DNA from: Alphaproteobacteria bacterium
GTDB lineage: Bacteria; Pseudomonadota; Alphaproteobacteria; Sphingomonadales; Emcibacteraceae
NCBI GenBank assembly: GCA_013152615.1
Contig: JAADGA010000086.1
Span: forward strand, 1-10,720
DNA length: 10,720 bases
Reading direction: 5' to 3'
The notes beneath the pieces were generated by a model. That model ran no database searches. It worked only from the letters and a program-made list of their open reading frames with translations, and had not been told where the DNA came from. Position 1 is the stretch's first letter. Each line of letters opens with the position of its first letter. Below, piece by piece: positions 1 to 7,218 of this stretch. The position numbers were made by a program, and so were the translations under genes.

Positions 1-476
1 ACTATTGCGGTATTGGAGGGCAGCATAATTTCCGGATGAAGGAAATATAATATATTTGCCACTGCGGGTCCCAAGCCCTTTATCTTGCGCTCGTCAAGGA
101 GAATGATCTCTTTTATAATTTGGGCTTCTGTGGTCGCATGGTAACAATTCTCAAGAAACTGGCCAAATGCCTGCTGGTTTTCCTCATTCTCGTAAATATC
201 GGGGATTCTGAGTTTTGGTTTCCAGTAAAAAGCATGGGCAGCACCGGTAAAGACCTGCTTCTGCTCGGTAATTGCGTTTAAGACAAGCTCCAGCGACGAG
301 CCTTTGAAATCATTACCAAAGCTTTTGCTTTTGATTTCCGTTACGACGCGCTGCACGCCGCCGCGTATTGAACGGAAGGCTTTGAGACGGTGATCATTAT
401 TGATAAACCAGATATTAAAGACTGACTCTTTATCTGATTTATAATTTTCAATTATTTCCGGCAACGCTATATTCAT
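1..476 (-). CDS. Uncharacterised protein with helix-hairpin-helix-like motif (3' end beyond window)
   Basis: An open frame runs from an ATG at 476 to the left edge without a stop (158 codons visible). The start has a purine-rich GGATGAG about 7 nt upstream and lies 16 nt after the M28 peptidase stop, so the two genes probably share a transcript. The protein starts MNIALPEIIENY and has no signal peptide or membrane segment. Around residues 133-158 it reads KGLGPAVANILYFLHP followed by a proline-rich turn and NTAIV. This resembles the Gly-x-Gly-Pro hairpin and following helix of HhH/HhH-GPD DNA-binding proteins, where a VDTH-type motif follows. I recall similar hypothetical proteins in other proteobacteria, but cannot name a family. 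A DNA-related role is only an inference from the hairpin; the catalytic region, if any, lies outside the window. Confidence 0.72.
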   Translation of the reverse strand, partial: MNIALPEIIENYKSDKESVFNIWFINNDHRLKAFRSIRGGVQRVVTEIKSKSFGNDFKGSSLELVLNAITEQKQVFTGAAHAFYWKPKLRIPDIYENEENQQAFGQFLENCYHATTEAQIIKEIILLDERKIKGLGPAVANILYFLHPEIMLPSNTAI

Positions 477-492
477 GTTGTTCTCATCCGGA

Positions 493-2142
493 TTATTTTT
501 TCATCATGGCGTCGCGTTTTGCCCTGAATTCATTACCTTTGCGCCAGTTGGGAAAACTGCTTTCCTCGGATAATTTCAGGCCGACCACATACATCAGCTG
601 CAAGTCCTCGACCGCCCCGGACAGATTCCAGTTCGCGGAATATTCATCCGTCGGCTTGTGATAGCGGTTGGTGGTATAATCGGCGATTTTTGCCAGCATC
701 CATTTGCGGCCATGCTTGATATTATCAACCCCGCTTTTAAAATAAAGCGCCGGTACCCCGTGCTTGGCCAGACTGAAATGATCCGAGCGGTAAAAGCTGC
801 CCTTTTCTGGTTCGGGGTCGGGGTTAACCGTACGCTTCTGCATCCGGGCCGCCGCGTTAACATAGTCATCCAGCTCTGAATTACCATAGCCGACAATGGT
901 CACATCCGAGGTTTTGCCGTAAGTATTCAGGGTATCCATATTAATGGCCGCCACGGTTTTGTCCAGCGGCACCAGCGGATGCCGGGCGTAATATTCCGAG
1001 CCCAGCAGGCCCTGCTCTTCTGCCGTGACCGATAAAAACATGATCGAACGCCGCGGCTTCTCCCGACCGGTTAAAAAGGCATTGGCAAGCTCAATCAATC
1101 CGGCAACCCCGCTGGCATTATCGGCGGCACCGTTATAAATCTGATCGCCCTTCAGCGCCCGGTTGCGGCCCAGATGATCCCAGTGAGCCATATAAATAAT
1201 ATATTGATCGGCCTCATCGGTTCCCGGCATTACCGCGACGACATTATTTGACACCACGTGACGAATAGTATTTTTCAGCGCGACCGACATTGTCGCCTTC
1301 AGCGGCACCGCCTTGAAGTCCCGGGTCGCCGCCTGTGCGGTTAACTTCGCGTAATCCAGCCCCGCCGCCGCGAATATTTTGGCCATGATCTTGCCTGGAA
1401 TCCAGGATTCGACCTTGACCTGTGACATGTTGCCATCGGCGCTTTCCAGACTGAACTGCGGCCCGGTCCAGCTTCCCTGAACCACCGCCCACGGATAGGC
1501 TGCCGGTTTGGTTTCATGAATAATAATGACCGCCGCCGCCCCCTGACGTGCCGCTTCCTCATATTTATAGGTCCAGCGACCGTAATAGGTCATGGCATTA
1601 CCGGTAAATAATTTTGGATTTTTAGTGGCAAATCCGGGATCATTAACCATCACCACCACGGTCTTGCCGCGAACATCCAACCCCTTGTAATCATTCCAGT
1701 TATATTCCGGGGCAACAATACCATAACCGACAAAAACCATCGGGCTGTCGGCAACCGAGACCCGATCCCGGACCCGCTCGGTCCAGGCCATGAATTGTGG
1801 GCCGTATTTAAGGCTGGTTACCGCATTGCCAACGGTAATTTTCATCACCGCATCGGGAGACGCGGTAATCCCCACCATCTTCACCCCCTGAAAATAACTA
1901 TCGCCGTTACCGGGCTTGAGACCGAGTTTCTGAAACTGCTGCTTCAGGAAATTGATGGTTTTTACCTCCCCCGGGGTGCCCGGCGCCCGGCCCTCAAATT
2001 TATCCGAGGCCAGAATTTTAATATTCTGGGCCAGCCGGGTGGCGGAAATAGCTGTTGTCCCGGTTTTCGGCGGAACCTTGTTAAAAATATCAATTGTCAG
2101 GATTATCGCTACTGCGAACAGTGCCCATAATATCTTTTTCAT
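493..2142 (-). CDS. M28-family zinc metallopeptidase with PA domain, exported or membrane-anchored
   Basis: A 549-residue peptidase of the M28 (aminopeptidase Y/S/Q type) family, expected to remove N-terminal residues from peptides using two zinc ions. Residues 1-21 (MKKILWALFAVAIILTIDIF) form a basic start plus hydrophobic stretch, so the enzyme is exported or inner-membrane anchored, probably acting in the periplasm. A protease-associated (PA) insert occupies roughly 130-290. The M28 metal and catalytic residues are all present: H320-x-D322 in AHWDHLG, D341 in AADNASG, E375-E376 in TAEEQGLLGS, D403 in NMD and H455 in SDH, followed by the conserved YHKPTDE near 494-500. The gene appears intact. 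The ATG at 2142 follows a strong AGGGAG site with 6-nt spacing. It is preceded by a 243-bp repeat-containing leader and followed 16 nt later by the hairpin-motif gene. Substrate specificity cannot be read from the sequence. Confidence 0.95.
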   Translation of the reverse strand: MKKILWALFAVAIILTIDIFNKVPPKTGTTAISATRLAQNIKILASDKFEGRAPGTPGEVKTINFLKQQFQKLGLKPGNGDSYFQGVKMVGITASPDAVMKITVGNAVTSLKYGPQFMAWTERVRDRVSVADSPMVFVGYGIVAPEYNWNDYKGLDVRGKTVVVMVNDPGFATKNPKLFTGNAMTYYGRWTYKYEEAARQGAAAVIIIHETKPAAYPWAVVQGSWTGPQFSLESADGNMSQVKVESWIPGKIMAKIFAAAGLDYAKLTAQAATRDFKAVPLKATMSVALKNTIRHVVSNNVVAVMPGTDEADQYIIYMAHWDHLGRNRALKGDQIYNGAADNASGVAGLIELANAFLTGREKPRRSIMFLSVTAEEQGLLGSEYYARHPLVPLDKTVAAINMDTLNTYGKTSDVTIVGYGNSELDDYVNAAARMQKRTVNPDPEPEKGSFYRSDHFSLAKHGVPALYFKSGVDNIKHGRKWMLAKIADYTTNRYHKPTDEYSANWNLSGAVEDLQLMYVVGLKLSEESSFPNWRKGNEFRAKRDAMMKK

Positions 2143-2192
2143 TATTGTCTCCCTCTCATATTATTTTAACCGGCCCCGAAAAATCTGCCAAT

Positions 2193-2284
2193 ATATTTCC
2201 GGCTGTTGGCCCATCATATTTCCGGTTGTCGGTCTGTCATATTTCCGATTGTTGGCCTGCCATATTTCCGATTATCGGCCTGCC
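2193..2284. repeat. Four tandem 23-bp repeats upstream of the M28 peptidase gene
   Basis: Four contiguous units of exactly 23 bp (2193-2215, 2216-2238, 2239-2261, 2262-2284). Each starts ATATTTCCG on the plus strand, and all share the pattern ATATTTCCGrytrtyGGyc followed by a variable tail. Units 3 and 4 are the most alike (three differences). In unit 4 the core CCGAT-A-ATCGG, read on the minus strand, is a small palindrome. The period is not a multiple of three, which argues against coding. The array lies 51-142 nt upstream of the M28 start codon, so it could hold multiple protein-binding sites or simply be a minisatellite. Confidence 0.85.
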
Positions 2285-2306
2285 GGTTTTGGCTTATCCA
2301 TCTTTA

Positions 2307-2338
2307 AAGATAACGAAAAATTTAAGATAACGAAAAAT
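2307..2338. repeat. Pair of 15-bp direct repeats, 17-bp period
   Basis: AAGATAACGAAAAAT occurs at 2307-2321 and again at 2324-2338, an exact 15/15 match with a 2-nt spacer. It lies in the pepN-to-M28 intergenic region just upstream (with respect to the minus-strand genes) of the 23-bp array. The spacing is somewhat longer than one and a half helical turns. It could be a tandem operator or a small duplication; nothing in the sequence decides between them. Confidence 0.7.
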
Positions 2339-2385
2339 ACTGCGCAGGAACAGCCTTAAATTTACACCGGCAATGCGCCCATCGG

Positions 2386-5010
2386 TTATTTCAGGCTTTT
2401 CGACACGATCTCGCCGGTATTTTCTGACAGGCCGGGTAGATTCAGGAGTCGTTCCAGCGTTTGTTTCATCAAGTGCCGACGGTGGCTGTCATAATATTTC
2501 CACCGGCATAGCGGCTGCACCAGACGCGAGGCGATCTGCGGATTAATCGGGTCAAGCTGCTCAATCATGGTGCCGAGAAAGCCGTAGCCCCGGCCTGATT
2601 TATCATGAAAGCAGGTGAGATTGTGGCCACAGAACGGCCCGACCACGGCCCGCACCCGGTTCGGCAGCCCGAGATCGAAATCCTGATGAAGAATCAGCTG
2701 CTCTACCCGGTCCAGTGTTCGCGGCCTGGCTACCGCCGCCTGAACCGCGAACCATTTATCCAGCACCAGATCATCATGATGCCATTTATCATAAAAGTTC
2801 TGAATCGCCGGTTGGCGCTCGGCGAAATCACTATTGACCAAACAGGAAAATGCCGCAATTTCATCGGTCATATTATCCGCCGCCTTGAATTGAGCCAGAC
2901 ACAGTTCAAGGGATTTTGGGTCTTCTGTCTCCATCATATAAGCCAGCGCGAGATTTTTCAGCCGCCGGTTGGCCACCGCCTGCGGGGTAAAAATATAAGG
3001 CCTGTTCGACCCGCAGGCGTGATAAATCGTCCTGAGCCGGTCATAATGCGTCGCTGCCAGCGCCCGGCGGACAAAATTGCGCGCCTGATGGATGGCATCA
3101 ACCGCGACCGGGGTGCGATATTGGCCGAGAATACCCTCGGTCGGCAGGCTCAACAGTTCGGCGACATAGGCCCGGTCAAGATCGGTATCATCAAGTATTC
3201 TGCCGATTGCCGCTGAAAACGCCTGATCAAGGACCAGCGGCCGCCCGGCGGCACAATCATCGACCAGCCCCATGATCATGCGGCTGGCAATATCCTGTCC
3301 CGCCTGCCAGCGGTTAAAGCTGTCGCTGTCATGGGTGAGCAGAAACATCAGCTCATCCTGTGAAAGGTCGCTTTCAAGCTTGACCGGGGCCGAAAACCCG
3401 CGCAGGACAGAAGGAACGACTTTATCCTGAATGCCGACAAAGGTGAAGGTCTGCTGTGCTTCAGTCAGGTCAAGAATTCTGGTACCGTCGTGATCCGCTG
3501 GTGCATTCTCGCCGTCAAGCTGTAGCGGCACATCCCGGCCATCGGGGCCAATCAGGCCGACGGCCAGCGGTATATGCATCGGGGCCTTGTCCGTTTGTCC
3601 CGGGGTGTCGGGGATGGTCTGGCGGAAGTCCAGCGTCACCTGATCGCCGTCCTGACGGTGGCAAACGGTGACTTCCGGGGTGCCGGCCTGACAATACCAC
3701 AGCCGGAACTGGTCAAGATTAACGCCGGAAGCATCCGCCATCGCCGCGACAAAATCATCACAGGTCACCGCCGCGCCGTCATGCCGCGCAAAATAAAGGT
3801 CCATACCTTTGCGATAATTTTCCGGCCCGAGCAGGCTGTGGATCATGCGGATCAGTTCAGCACCTTTTTCATAGACGGTGACGGTATAGAAATTATTGAT
3901 CTCGATATAGCTTTCGGGCCGTACCGGATGGGCCATCGGGCCACTGTCTTCGGCAAACTGATGCTGGCGCAGTAGCCGCACATCTTCGATGCGTTTGAGC
4001 GCCCGGGAGCCTTGATCGGCGGAAAATTCCTGATCACGGAACACGGTCAACCCCTCTTTCAGCGACAATTGGAACCAGTCGCGACAGGTGACCCGGTTAC
4101 CGGTCCAGTTATGAAAATATTCATGGGCAACCACGGCCTCAACTGCGGCAAAATCGGAATCCGTCGCGGTTTCCGCCCGTGCCAGCACGCATTTGCTGTT
4201 GAAGATATTAAGGCTCTTATTTTCCATCGCCCCCATGTTGAAATGGCTGACCGCGACGATATTGAAGATATTCAGATCATATTCACGGCCATAAACCTGC
4301 TCATCCCATTTCATCGCCTGCTTCAGGCTGGCCATGGCATGGGGGCATTTGTCAAGATCATCCGGGGTGACATAAATCCGTAAACTCACCCGTTTGCCGG
4401 AGCAGGTGATAAAATGATCTTCGAGATAATCAAGATCGCCCGCGACCAGCGCAAACAGATAGCTCGGTTTTGGAAACGGATCGTCCCAGACCGCGAAATG
4501 GCGTCCGGGGGCATGCTCACCGCTGTCAATTTTATTACCATTGGACAGCAGCACCGGGTAATCTGTCTTGTCGGCCTCAATCCGCACCCGGTAGGGCACC
4601 ATGACATCCGGCTGGTCGAGGAAAAAAGTAATCCGGCGAAAGCCCTCGGCCTCACATTGGGTGCAATACATGCCCTTTGAGATATACAGTCCTTCCAGCG
4701 CCGTATTGGCTGCCGGATCAATATCATTTTCGATCACAAGCTCAAACCGGTCCGGGACCTGATGAATAATCAGGTGATGATCCGTAAGCCGATACTGCTG
4801 TTCGGTCAGCCGGACCCCGTCTATGGCAATGGATTTCAGCGTCATATTGCGACCGTCAAGCCGCAGCGGTTGCGTCGACCCGCCACGACGGTTAAAAGTC
4901 GATATTGCCCGAACGTGGGTGATATCCGCCCTCAGATCAAAAGCCAGATCAACCCGGGTGATATTAAAATCCGGCGGCAGATAATTTTTCAGGTATTTTG
5001 ATTGCGCCAC
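2386..5010 (-). CDS. pepN: Aminopeptidase N (M1 family zinc metallopeptidase)
   Basis: Cytoplasmic M1 aminopeptidase of 874 residues, close to the 870 of E. coli PepN; it removes N-terminal residues in the last steps of peptide turnover. The exopeptidase motif GAMEN lies at 260-264, the zinc motif HEYFH at 296-300 with the third ligand E319, and the catalytic tyrosine is Y380 in TVTVYEKG. Each is one residue before the E. coli number, so the alignment is nearly gap-free to there. The Ig-like and helical C-terminal domains appear complete. The start is GTG at 5010: an in-frame TGA lies three codons upstream and the next ATG would delete about 55 residues. AAGGAT sits about 10 nt before the GTG, inside the end of the upstream regulator gene, whose TAA is 1 nt away. 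Translational coupling to that gene is therefore likely. No clear terminator follows the stop. Confidence 0.97.
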   Translation of the reverse strand: MAQSKYLKNYLPPDFNITRVDLAFDLRADITHVRAISTFNRRGGSTQPLRLDGRNMTLKSIAIDGVRLTEQQYRLTDHHLIIHQVPDRFELVIENDIDPAANTALEGLYISKGMYCTQCEAEGFRRITFFLDQPDVMVPYRVRIEADKTDYPVLLSNGNKIDSGEHAPGRHFAVWDDPFPKPSYLFALVAGDLDYLEDHFITCSGKRVSLRIYVTPDDLDKCPHAMASLKQAMKWDEQVYGREYDLNIFNIVAVSHFNMGAMENKSLNIFNSKCVLARAETATDSDFAAVEAVVAHEYFHNWTGNRVTCRDWFQLSLKEGLTVFRDQEFSADQGSRALKRIEDVRLLRQHQFAEDSGPMAHPVRPESYIEINNFYTVTVYEKGAELIRMIHSLLGPENYRKGMDLYFARHDGAAVTCDDFVAAMADASGVNLDQFRLWYCQAGTPEVTVCHRQDGDQVTLDFRQTIPDTPGQTDKAPMHIPLAVGLIGPDGRDVPLQLDGENAPADHDGTRILDLTEAQQTFTFVGIQDKVVPSVLRGFSAPVKLESDLSQDELMFLLTHDSDSFNRWQAGQDIASRMIMGLVDDCAAGRPLVLDQAFSAAIGRILDDTDLDRAYVAELLSLPTEGILGQYRTPVAVDAIHQARNFVRRALAATHYDRLRTIYHACGSNRPYIFTPQAVANRRLKNLALAYMMETEDPKSLELCLAQFKAADNMTDEIAAFSCLVNSDFAERQPAIQNFYDKWHHDDLVLDKWFAVQAAVARPRTLDRVEQLILHQDFDLGLPNRVRAVVGPFCGHNLTCFHDKSGRGYGFLGTMIEQLDPINPQIASRLVQPLCRWKYYDSHRRHLMKQTLERLLNLPGLSENTGEIVSKSLK

Positions 5011-5011
5011 G

Positions 5012-6427
5012 TTATGTCATATCCTTTTCGGCTTTTGACCAGAATTTCAATTTCCGGTATATCGTTGACGGGTTAACCTCCAGACAGGCTGCGGCCCGGG
5101 CAATATTGCCGCCACAGCGTTCTATTGCCTGCTCGACCGCGGCTTTTTCTGTTTGCCACAACGGGCGGATGTCCTCACTATGCGGTCTGCTGTCCGCGGT
5201 GACGGCGGTATCAGGCGTCGTTGCCAGATCACCATAATCCTCATTATCCGGCAGATGGCTGATAAATTCCCGGGGCAACATCTCTCTTTCCACCTGCTCA
5301 CTGTCATTCAGCACCACAATATTGCGGATAATATTCTGGAGCTGGCGGACATTGCCCGGCCAGTGATATTTCTGAATGATGCCCACGACCTCGGGTGAGA
5401 AATTTTTGAAATTCTTGCCTTCCTCACCGGAAAATCTTCTCAGGAAATTCCGGGCAATTTCGATTTTATCCTGACCGCGTTCCCGTAACGACGGCATTTC
5501 GATCGGGATGACATTCAGGCGGTAATATAAATCTTCGCGGAACTCGCCCTTTTTCACCATCTCGAGCGGATCACGGTTGGTGGCACAGATATAGCGTATA
5601 TCCACGGTGGAGGTTTTGGCACTGCCTACCGCCTGAAAGGTGCCGGACTGGATCAGCCGGAGTAATTTTGATTGCAGGTGGATGTCCATTTCACCGATTT
5701 CATCAAGGAACAGGGTGCCGCCGTCGGCCCTCTGGGCCGCGCCCACGCGGTTTGATATTGCGCCGGTAAAGGCTCCCTTGACATGGCCGAATATTTCACT
5801 TTCCATGAGTTCGCTTGGAATGGCCCCGCAATTCAGGATTACCATCTCATGGTCGCCACGGGTGCTGATGTCGTGGATTGCCTGGGCGCAAAGCTCCTTG
5901 CCGGTGCCGCTTTCGCCGGTAATAAAAACCGTGGCGGAGCTGCGGGCAACATTGTCAATGGTATCATAAACCATCTGCATGACCTGTGAATTGCCCAGCA
6001 TGCCATAATATTCGCTGATGCCGAGCTGGCTTTTATAGCTGTCGACCATCTGGCGCAGATACATGCGCTCCATCGCATTGCGCACCGTCAGCACCAGCCG
6101 GTTCTGATCGAAAGGTTTTTGCAGATATTCAAACGCCCCGAGCCGCATCGCATCGACCACCCGCGCCACAGAGCCGTAACCCGTGATGACAATAACGCAA
6201 CAATTCAGGCCGTTATCAGAAACATATTTCAGGATATCCATGCCATCAACATCCGGCAGGTTCATATCCAGCAGGATAATATGCGGGGCCGATTCCGCCA
6301 GATAGGCAAACGCTTCGGCCCCGGTGGTTACGTGGGTAATTTCGGCCTTTTCATCCTGCAGGAAGTCGATATAGACTTCGGCCAGAGAAACCGTGTCTTC
6401 TATCAGTAATATGGTCATTTTCTTCAC
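5012..6427 (-). CDS. LuxO-type sigma-54-dependent response regulator
   Basis: An NtrC-class regulator of 471 residues with three domains. The receiver (about 4-120) has acidic pocket E10-D11, phospho-acceptor D54, T82 and K104. The AAA+ domain (about 140-375) has Walker A GESGTGKE at 171-178, the sigma-54 contact loop GAFTGA at 218-223, Walker B LFLDE at 239-243, and FREDLYYRL with arginines 297 and 303. A Fis-type helix-turn-helix lies near 436-463. The C-terminal run IRPLWQTEKAAVEQAIE, then GGNIARAAACLEVNPSTIYRKL, resembles Vibrio LuxO more than NtrC or NtrX (family knowledge from memory). All ATPase and sigma-54 residues are intact, so it should be an active activator. The start is either GTG at 6427 (AAGG about 9 nt upstream) or ATG at 6418, three codons later. 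No partner kinase or phosphotransferase lies in the window. pepN follows after 1 nt. Confidence 0.9.
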   Translation of the reverse strand: MKKMTILLIEDTVSLAEVYIDFLQDEKAEITHVTTGAEAFAYLAESAPHIILLDMNLPDVDGMDILKYVSDNGLNCCVIVITGYGSVARVVDAMRLGAFEYLQKPFDQNRLVLTVRNAMERMYLRQMVDSYKSQLGISEYYGMLGNSQVMQMVYDTIDNVARSSATVFITGESGTGKELCAQAIHDISTRGDHEMVILNCGAIPSELMESEIFGHVKGAFTGAISNRVGAAQRADGGTLFLDEIGEMDIHLQSKLLRLIQSGTFQAVGSAKTSTVDIRYICATNRDPLEMVKKGEFREDLYYRLNVIPIEMPSLRERGQDKIEIARNFLRRFSGEEGKNFKNFSPEVVGIIQKYHWPGNVRQLQNIIRNIVVLNDSEQVEREMLPREFISHLPDNEDYGDLATTPDTAVTADSRPHSEDIRPLWQTEKAAVEQAIERCGGNIARAAACLEVNPSTIYRKLKFWSKAEKDMT

Positions 6428-6528
6428 AGTATTGCGCCTTGCTGATTTAATATAAATGAAAGCAGGTAAATACTCTTGTAACCGGTAAGAATCCTAGAGC
6501 AATGTCAGACCTATTTGGCTCAATTTGA

Positions 6529-6627
6529 TGTCCCGTCATGGCTTTGTGGGCAGGCGCGTTATGCCGCGCGATGCGGCGCATCGGGCAAATGACGCAACGC
6601 ACCCACCCACAAAGCCATGACGGGACA
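6529..6627. repeat. Internal hairpin A of the MITE (22-bp perfect arms)
   Basis: The arm at 6529-6550 (TGTCCCGTCATGGC...) is the exact reverse complement of 6606-6627 (22/22). Pairing continues imperfectly inward through GCGCGTT/AACGCAC, and the apex is GATGC-GGC-GCATC at 6570-6582. No T-run follows on either strand, so it does not look like an intrinsic terminator. Confidence 0.88.
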
Positions 6628-6642
6628 CCAAAGGCCGGGTTC

Positions 6643-6723
6643 TTTTGTCTTATGGCGACGCCTGGGCCTATCATCCGATGCGCCGCATCGCATTTCAAGC
6701 CCAGGCGTCGCCATAAAACAAAA
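6643..6723. repeat. Internal hairpin B of the MITE (24/25-bp arms)
   Basis: The arm at 6643-6667 matches the reverse complement of 6699-6723 at 24 of 25 positions; the core TTATGGCGACGCCTGGGC is perfect over 18 nt. The apex CGATGC-GCC-GCATCG (6676-6690) is itself palindromic. The 17 nt at 6675-6691 are the exact reverse complement of 6568-6584 at the apex of hairpin A, so the two apices could also pair with each other. Confidence 0.88.
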
Positions 6724-6762
6724 TCATCCCGGTCAAATGGGTCAAATAGGTCTGACATTGCT

Positions 6763-7128
6763 CTAGACAATCTCACTGAACAGCCGGTCAACTTCATCAA
6801 CCATATCCTTAAGATGGAATGGCTTTTGCAGGACTTTGGAATTTGGCGGGCGATCCTGTGCCTTATCCATCGCGACCGCGGCAAATCCGGTAATAAACAT
6901 GACATGCAGCCCGGGCTGCATCCGGGTGGCCCGCCGGGCCAGCTCAATCCCGTCCATCCCCGGCATGACAATATCCGTCAGCAGCAGATTAAACCCGCCC
7001 CCGGCCAGCAACGGCAGCGCGTCACTGCCCATACTGACAGAAATCACCTGATAGCCTGCTTTCTCCAGCGATCTGGCAAGAAAGCTTCTCATGGTATCAT
7101 CATCTTCAGCAAGTAAAATACGTGGCAC
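6763..7128 (-). CDS. cpdR: CpdR-type single-domain response regulator
   Basis: A 121-residue stand-alone receiver domain with no output domain. The sequence MPRILLAEDDDTMR, the block TDIVMPGMDGIELARRAT, then MFITGFAAVA and QKPFHLKDMV is the CpdR signature. The phospho-acceptor is D52 (equivalent to D51 in Caulobacter numbering as I recall it), with acidic residues E8, D9 and D10, T80 and K102. In Caulobacter, CpdR is controlled by the CckA-ChpT phosphorelay; the unphosphorylated form directs ClpXP to the pole and promotes turnover of CtrA and other substrates. The start is GTG at 7128 with AGGG 8 nt upstream. The stop TAG lies at the edge of the miniature element, its T and A being the presumed target duplication. 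The tail ends EIV rather than the Ala-Ala I recall for Caulobacter. It is divergent from the N-formylglutamate amidohydrolase-family gene. Confidence 0.93.
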   Translation of the reverse strand: MPRILLAEDDDTMRSFLARSLEKAGYQVISVSMGSDALPLLAGGGFNLLLTDIVMPGMDGIELARRATRMQPGLHVMFITGFAAVAMDKAQDRPPNSKVLQKPFHLKDMVDEVDRLFSEIV

Positions 7129-7188
7129 AGCCTATACCCTTATTGTCAGTCGTGGTCCCTATCATCAGGCCTCGGCCTCTTCCCTGTT

Positions 7189-7218
7189 TTAATAACGCAG
7201 ATGGTATGAATAATTCAA
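7189..7218 (-). promoter_or_regulatory. Possible sigma-70-type promoter of cpdR
   Basis: On the minus strand TTGAAT (7218-7213) and TATTAA (7194-7189) stand 18 nt apart, each matching four of six positions of the -35 and -10 consensus. Initiation would fall near 7182, leaving a leader of about 54 nt before the GTG. The -35 lies in the loop and one arm of the palindrome at 7205-7231. The match is modest and AT-rich DNA gives such hits by chance. Confidence 0.3.

Larger units (their letters stand above)
6497..6763. mobile_element. Miniature inverted-repeat transposable element (MITE), IS630/Tc1-mariner-like ends
   Basis: A non-coding element of about 267 bp. A perfect 24-nt inverted repeat bounds it: 6494-6517 on the left (CTAGAGCAATGTCAG...) and its exact reverse complement at 6743-6766 on the right; a weaker match continues about 10 nt inward (ATTTGA). 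Each end includes a TA (6495-6496 and 6764-6765) within CTAG. This fits duplication of a TA target, as in IS630/Tc1-mariner elements, for which CTAG targets are known. It encodes no transposase and open frames through it are short and unconvincing, so it would need enzyme supplied in trans. It contains two large hairpins. It sits between the cpdR stop and the LuxO-type regulator gene and accounts for most of the 335-bp gene-free gap; the remaining 6428-6493 is AT-rich leader. The family assignment is inferred from the TA alone. Confidence 0.8.

Noticed and set aside
2193..2284. CRISPR array
   Set aside because: The units are directly contiguous with no spacers and only four copies; it is a simple tandem repeat.
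1952..2359. Plus-strand frames of 78-135 codons covering the 23-bp repeats
   Set aside because: The period is not a multiple of three, the frames extend antisense into the M28 gene, and no ribosome site or recognisable protein is present.
6529..6723. Hairpins A and B as intrinsic terminators of cpdR
   Set aside because: Neither stem is followed by a T-run on either strand; the symmetry belongs to the mobile element. Rho-dependent or structural effects remain possible.
6447..7116. Open frames of 174 (minus) and 192 (plus) codons spanning the gap between the LuxO-type regulator and cpdR
   Set aside because: Both run through the inverted repeats and hairpins of the miniature element and then through cpdR in another frame; no family motif, no ribosome site, and the repeats explain the open frame.
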